The notes under the pieces are model-generated. The model ran no database searches. It saw only the letters and a list, made by a program, of their open reading frames with translations, and was not told the origin of the DNA. Below, in pieces: positions 62,106-64,000 of a stretch of 64,000 bases of DNA. This stretch comes from Neodiprion pinetum (taxonomy: Eukaryota; Arthropoda; Insecta; Hymenoptera; Diprionidae). A program made the position numbers and the translations under genes. Position 1 is the stretch's first letter; each line of letters starts with the position of its first letter. The DNA is taken from positions 40,173,026 to 40,237,025 of the forward strand of contig NC_060234.1 of the NCBI RefSeq assembly GCF_021155775.2, read 5' to 3'.

Positions 62106-62249
62106 AATTAGAACCATACACGAGGCAGACAACACGTTTTACCTGAAATGCGAAGCGACTGCTTGTAAGCGCGCGTGGAGGAAACTGAGCTTCTCTGACT
62201 GCGGGCTAAGGACTTGCGGCATGTTAAAACTTGTACGCGTAAGAGCTTT

Positions 62250-62460
62250 CGACATCAGATTGACACCATCGGTGTCAATTCAACATTATATCGGTGTCAA
62301 TGCAACACTGTGTCGGTGTACACGCAAATCTGTGACAGACTTGGATTTTGAGGTTGACACCATCGCCGTCAAACCAACACATTGTAAACAATCGACGGTG
62401 TGAACTTCTATAAAACTTCTATAGACTGCATTTCGGTTTGGAAGCAACACTATTTGGTGC
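62250..62460. repeat. Inner subterminal motif cluster with a perfect palindrome
   Basis: GACACC and GGTGTC units alternate in both orientations. At 62259-62279 nine bases, ATTGACACC, face their exact complement across a 3-base spacer. Together with the array near the right tip, this may be part of the right subterminal region that was later separated by the nested insertion. Confidence 0.6.
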
Positions 62461-62599
62461 TTTTTAACTTCCCGTTTCTCCATTTTCGGAGAAAAAAGGA
62501 AATTATTGTCATCACCCCGAAAATGAAAAGTTAGGTGTTCACTAAATCTTGACGTTTCAAGATCCAGAGAATCATCTCCGACCGCTTTCGGACGGACGA

Positions 62600-62632
62600 C
62601 TGTGTGTGTGTATGTGTGTATGTATATACGTA
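62600..62632. repeat. (TG)n/(TATG)n microsatellite
   Basis: TG units passing into TATG and TATA, inside the nested element. Confidence 0.85.
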
Positions 62633-62839
62633 TCTGATCAATTTTTTTATCCGACGATATCTCAAAAACGAGGCACCGCATTTCAATGATTTTGGTCCCA
62701 ATCGACGCGGCTTTTCAAAACTTAGAACTGATTAGATTTTTGCTTTGATCGGTTCAGTACTTTTTGAATTATTCGAACAACAAATCTCCGAAATATAAAA
62801 TAAAAATATCCTGAGAATGGATCAACGGATTTGAATGAA

Positions 62840-63165
62840 AATTGGTACCATGAGATTTCTGGGGTCGTTGATCACGAATATGGGGTCAGATTTGCAAAAT
62901 CTAAAATGGCGAATCCAATATGGTGGAATAAAATCTAAAAATATTCGGATTTTGGTAGAAATTAGTAGTCGGAGGTTTTTTGGGTCACCGATAACAAATC
63001 CAAGGTCAGAATTCCCAAATTCATAATGGTGGATCCATTATAGTGGTTCAAAATAAAAGAAAATCATATTATCTTCATGTAATATGGTATCCAAGGACTT
63101 TCGACACATCAATCACGAATCTGAATTTGTAGTTCGAAATTCGAATTGGATATTAATATTTTTTT
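62840..63165. repeat. Three tandem units of about 120 bp
   Basis: The anchor ATCACGAAT or its variant falls at 62871, 62991 (ATAACAAAT) and 63112, giving steps of 120 and 121 bases. Around each anchor lie matching blocks such as GGGTC..GAT, GGTCAGA and AAATGGCGAATCCAATATGG / TAATGGTGGATCCATTATAG. The third unit is the most worn. Confidence 0.65.
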
Positions 63166-63204
63166 ATTCCGTCAACTTGGAACCTGCAGTGTGATAACGG
63201 GAAG

Positions 63205-63572
63205 ATCGAGGGCTGGCTCACGGTCAGCTTGTTAAACACACGCAACTCGTCATTTTCGACACCATATAGTGCTAAATTTTGAATTAGCGAATAAATGTTG
63301 CCCATATAATATATACTAATTTATACATACATGCGTATAATCTGATATAATCTTATTGGATCAAATACGAATTGTAATTTGTTTGTTTTTATTTAATTTT
63401 ATCGTGTTAGGGCGGACTATTTTTTTCCCGAGTAATCTCGCGCACGGTGAGATATAATCACTGAATACAATTCTCAAGTTATGTACGAAGATTTCCGACA
63501 TCTAGACAGTGAGTATACCTCGTACCACAGACGAGGCTCATTGTGACTATGAGAATTTTTATTTTGAAGATA
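63205..63572. other. Transposon interior, right side
   Basis: AT-rich sequence between the nested element and the duplicated subterminal units. No open frame and only scattered CACC motifs are seen. Confidence 0.45.
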
Positions 63573-63982
63573 TACTAACTTCTGAAGAGGGTAAATCAAC
63601 ACCTTGATCATTCAAATTGCACCGAAATGTGTCTGTTTGAGTAAAAAACTGCAGATGGTGTTGATTCACGTAAGATGACATCATTTTTAATCCCAACAAC
63701 ATTGCCGGAGTATTTCATAAACTTTATTGGTGTTATTCGTGACACCGAAATTCCCAGCCAATAACACCGAGCTTGCTTACTAACTTCTGAAGAGGCTGAA
63801 TCAACACCTTAGTCATTTAAATTGCACCAAAAGGTGTCAGTATGAGTTAAACACTGCAGATGGTGTTGATTTAGTTAAGATAACACCATTTTTAATTACA
63901 ACAACATCGCCGGAGTCTTTCATACACTTTATTGGTGTTGTTTGTGACACCGATATTCCTAAACAACAACTCCGAGCTTGTT
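63573..63982. repeat. 205-bp direct tandem duplication (right subterminal region)
   Basis: The unit starting TACTAACTTCTGAAGAGG at 63573 begins again at 63778. The two copies run in parallel to GAGCTTG at their ends, with roughly 15 percent differences. Each copy contains several AACACC and GGTGTT motifs plus the shared blocks ACTGCAGATGGTGTTGATT and TTTATTGGTGTT. Confidence 0.85.
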
Positions 63983-64000
63983 TACACCGCAAATTTTTTA
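63981..64000 (-). repeat. Right terminal inverted repeat, truncated by window end
   Basis: The last bases, GCAAATTTTTTA, are the inverse of TAAAAAATTTG at the left tip. The final CAGTG expected at 64001-64005 lies outside the window. Confidence 0.6.

Larger units (their letters stand above)
62468..63204. mobile_element. Nested repeat element inside the CACTA-like transposon
   Basis: The left border CTTCCCGTT (62468-62476) is the exact inverse of AACGGGAAG at 63196-63204. The left end also forms a local hairpin: AACTTCC(C)GTTTCTCC pairs with GGAGAAA...GGAAATT within 40 bases. The interior has a TG/TA run (62600-62632) and three degenerate units of about 120 bp. The sequence lacks AACACC motifs, unlike the DNA on both sides, so it looks like a later insertion. 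From memory, similar TTCCCGTTTCTCC-ended repeats with the ATGGCG(G/A)ATCCAA(T/G)ATGG theme are common in insect genomes. It has no coding capacity. Confidence 0.55.
59852..64000 (-). mobile_element. CACTA-like (EnSpm/CMC) DNA transposon, right tip cut by the window
   Basis: The left tip is CACTG followed by TAAAAAATTTGG. The last ten bases of the window are the inverted copy of TAAAAAATTT, and just inside both tips lies GGTGT in mirrored positions. Just inside the ends are dense arrays of AACACC/GACACC and their complements. CACTA or CACTG termini with subterminal repeat arrays are the hallmark of CACTA-superfamily elements, where the arrays are bound by element proteins. Its remaining gene pieces are on the minus strand (62,105-61,914 and 61,418-60,779). 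A second repeat is nested inside (62,468-63,204). The element is over 4.1 kb as seen. The broken reading frame suggests it is not autonomous now. Chapaev-type elements of the same larger group are an alternative. Confidence 0.7.

Noticed and set aside
1..64000. CRISPR arrays, operons or phage-like modules
   Set aside because: No regular repeat-spacer structure outside the transposon arrays and 120/205-bp tandems, and no dense coding; the DNA is eukaryotic in character.

Overview
This is eukaryotic DNA, most likely from an insect. I see no operons, no ribosome-binding-site-led gene chains, no rRNA, no tRNA and no CRISPR. Instead the window is mostly non-coding sequence of mixed base composition, rich in microsatellites, homopolymers (several G runs of 11 to 22 bases) and palindromic repeats. 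Insect is an inference from the repeat types, for example a short inverted-repeat element whose ends resemble a motif I remember from many insect genomes. Hymenoptera is a guess, not a demonstrated fact.

Positions 1 to 59,851 contain no coding exon I can recognise. The best reading is one very long intron, or intergenic DNA. The intron reading is supported by three plus-strand sites where an acceptor (branch-point-like motif, pyrimidine tract, CAG) runs directly into a donor (GTACGT, GTAAGG, GTAAGT): junctions at 6366/6367, 33430/33431 and 59015/59016. This is the layout of recursive splice sites in long Drosophila introns, and the three are spaced about 27.1 and 25.6 kb apart. The block also holds a 233-bp element with 25-bp inverted termini (11,270-11,502), two long imperfect fold-backs (12,604-12,780 and 41,773-42,144), a GC-rich segment with a TATA box, CAG repeat, CRE and Z-DNA-type tract (31,694-32,104), a cluster of TAATTA-type sites (6.27-7.62 kb), and a few open frames that I could not assign and mostly doubt.

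Positions 59,852 to 64,000 are almost all of one DNA transposon. It starts with CACTG and an A/T-rich inverted terminus whose mirror copy lies on the last bases of the window, so the window appears to stop about five bases before the element ends. CACTG termini plus long subterminal arrays of a short motif (AACACC / GGTGTT, both orientations) fit the CACTA (EnSpm, CMC) superfamily. Its gene runs on the minus strand: an acidic 63-residue start segment (62,105-61,914), then a block opened by a splice-acceptor-like site (61,418-60,779) that now needs three reading frames, so this copy is probably dead. A second, unrelated repeat (62,468-63,204), with a hairpin end and three units of about 120 bp, is inserted inside it. 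The right end carries a 205-bp tandem duplication.

In short: one decaying CACTA-like element, itself invaded by another repeat, sits just downstream of the third recursive-splice-like site in what looks like a giant intron. No host protein is identifiable here.
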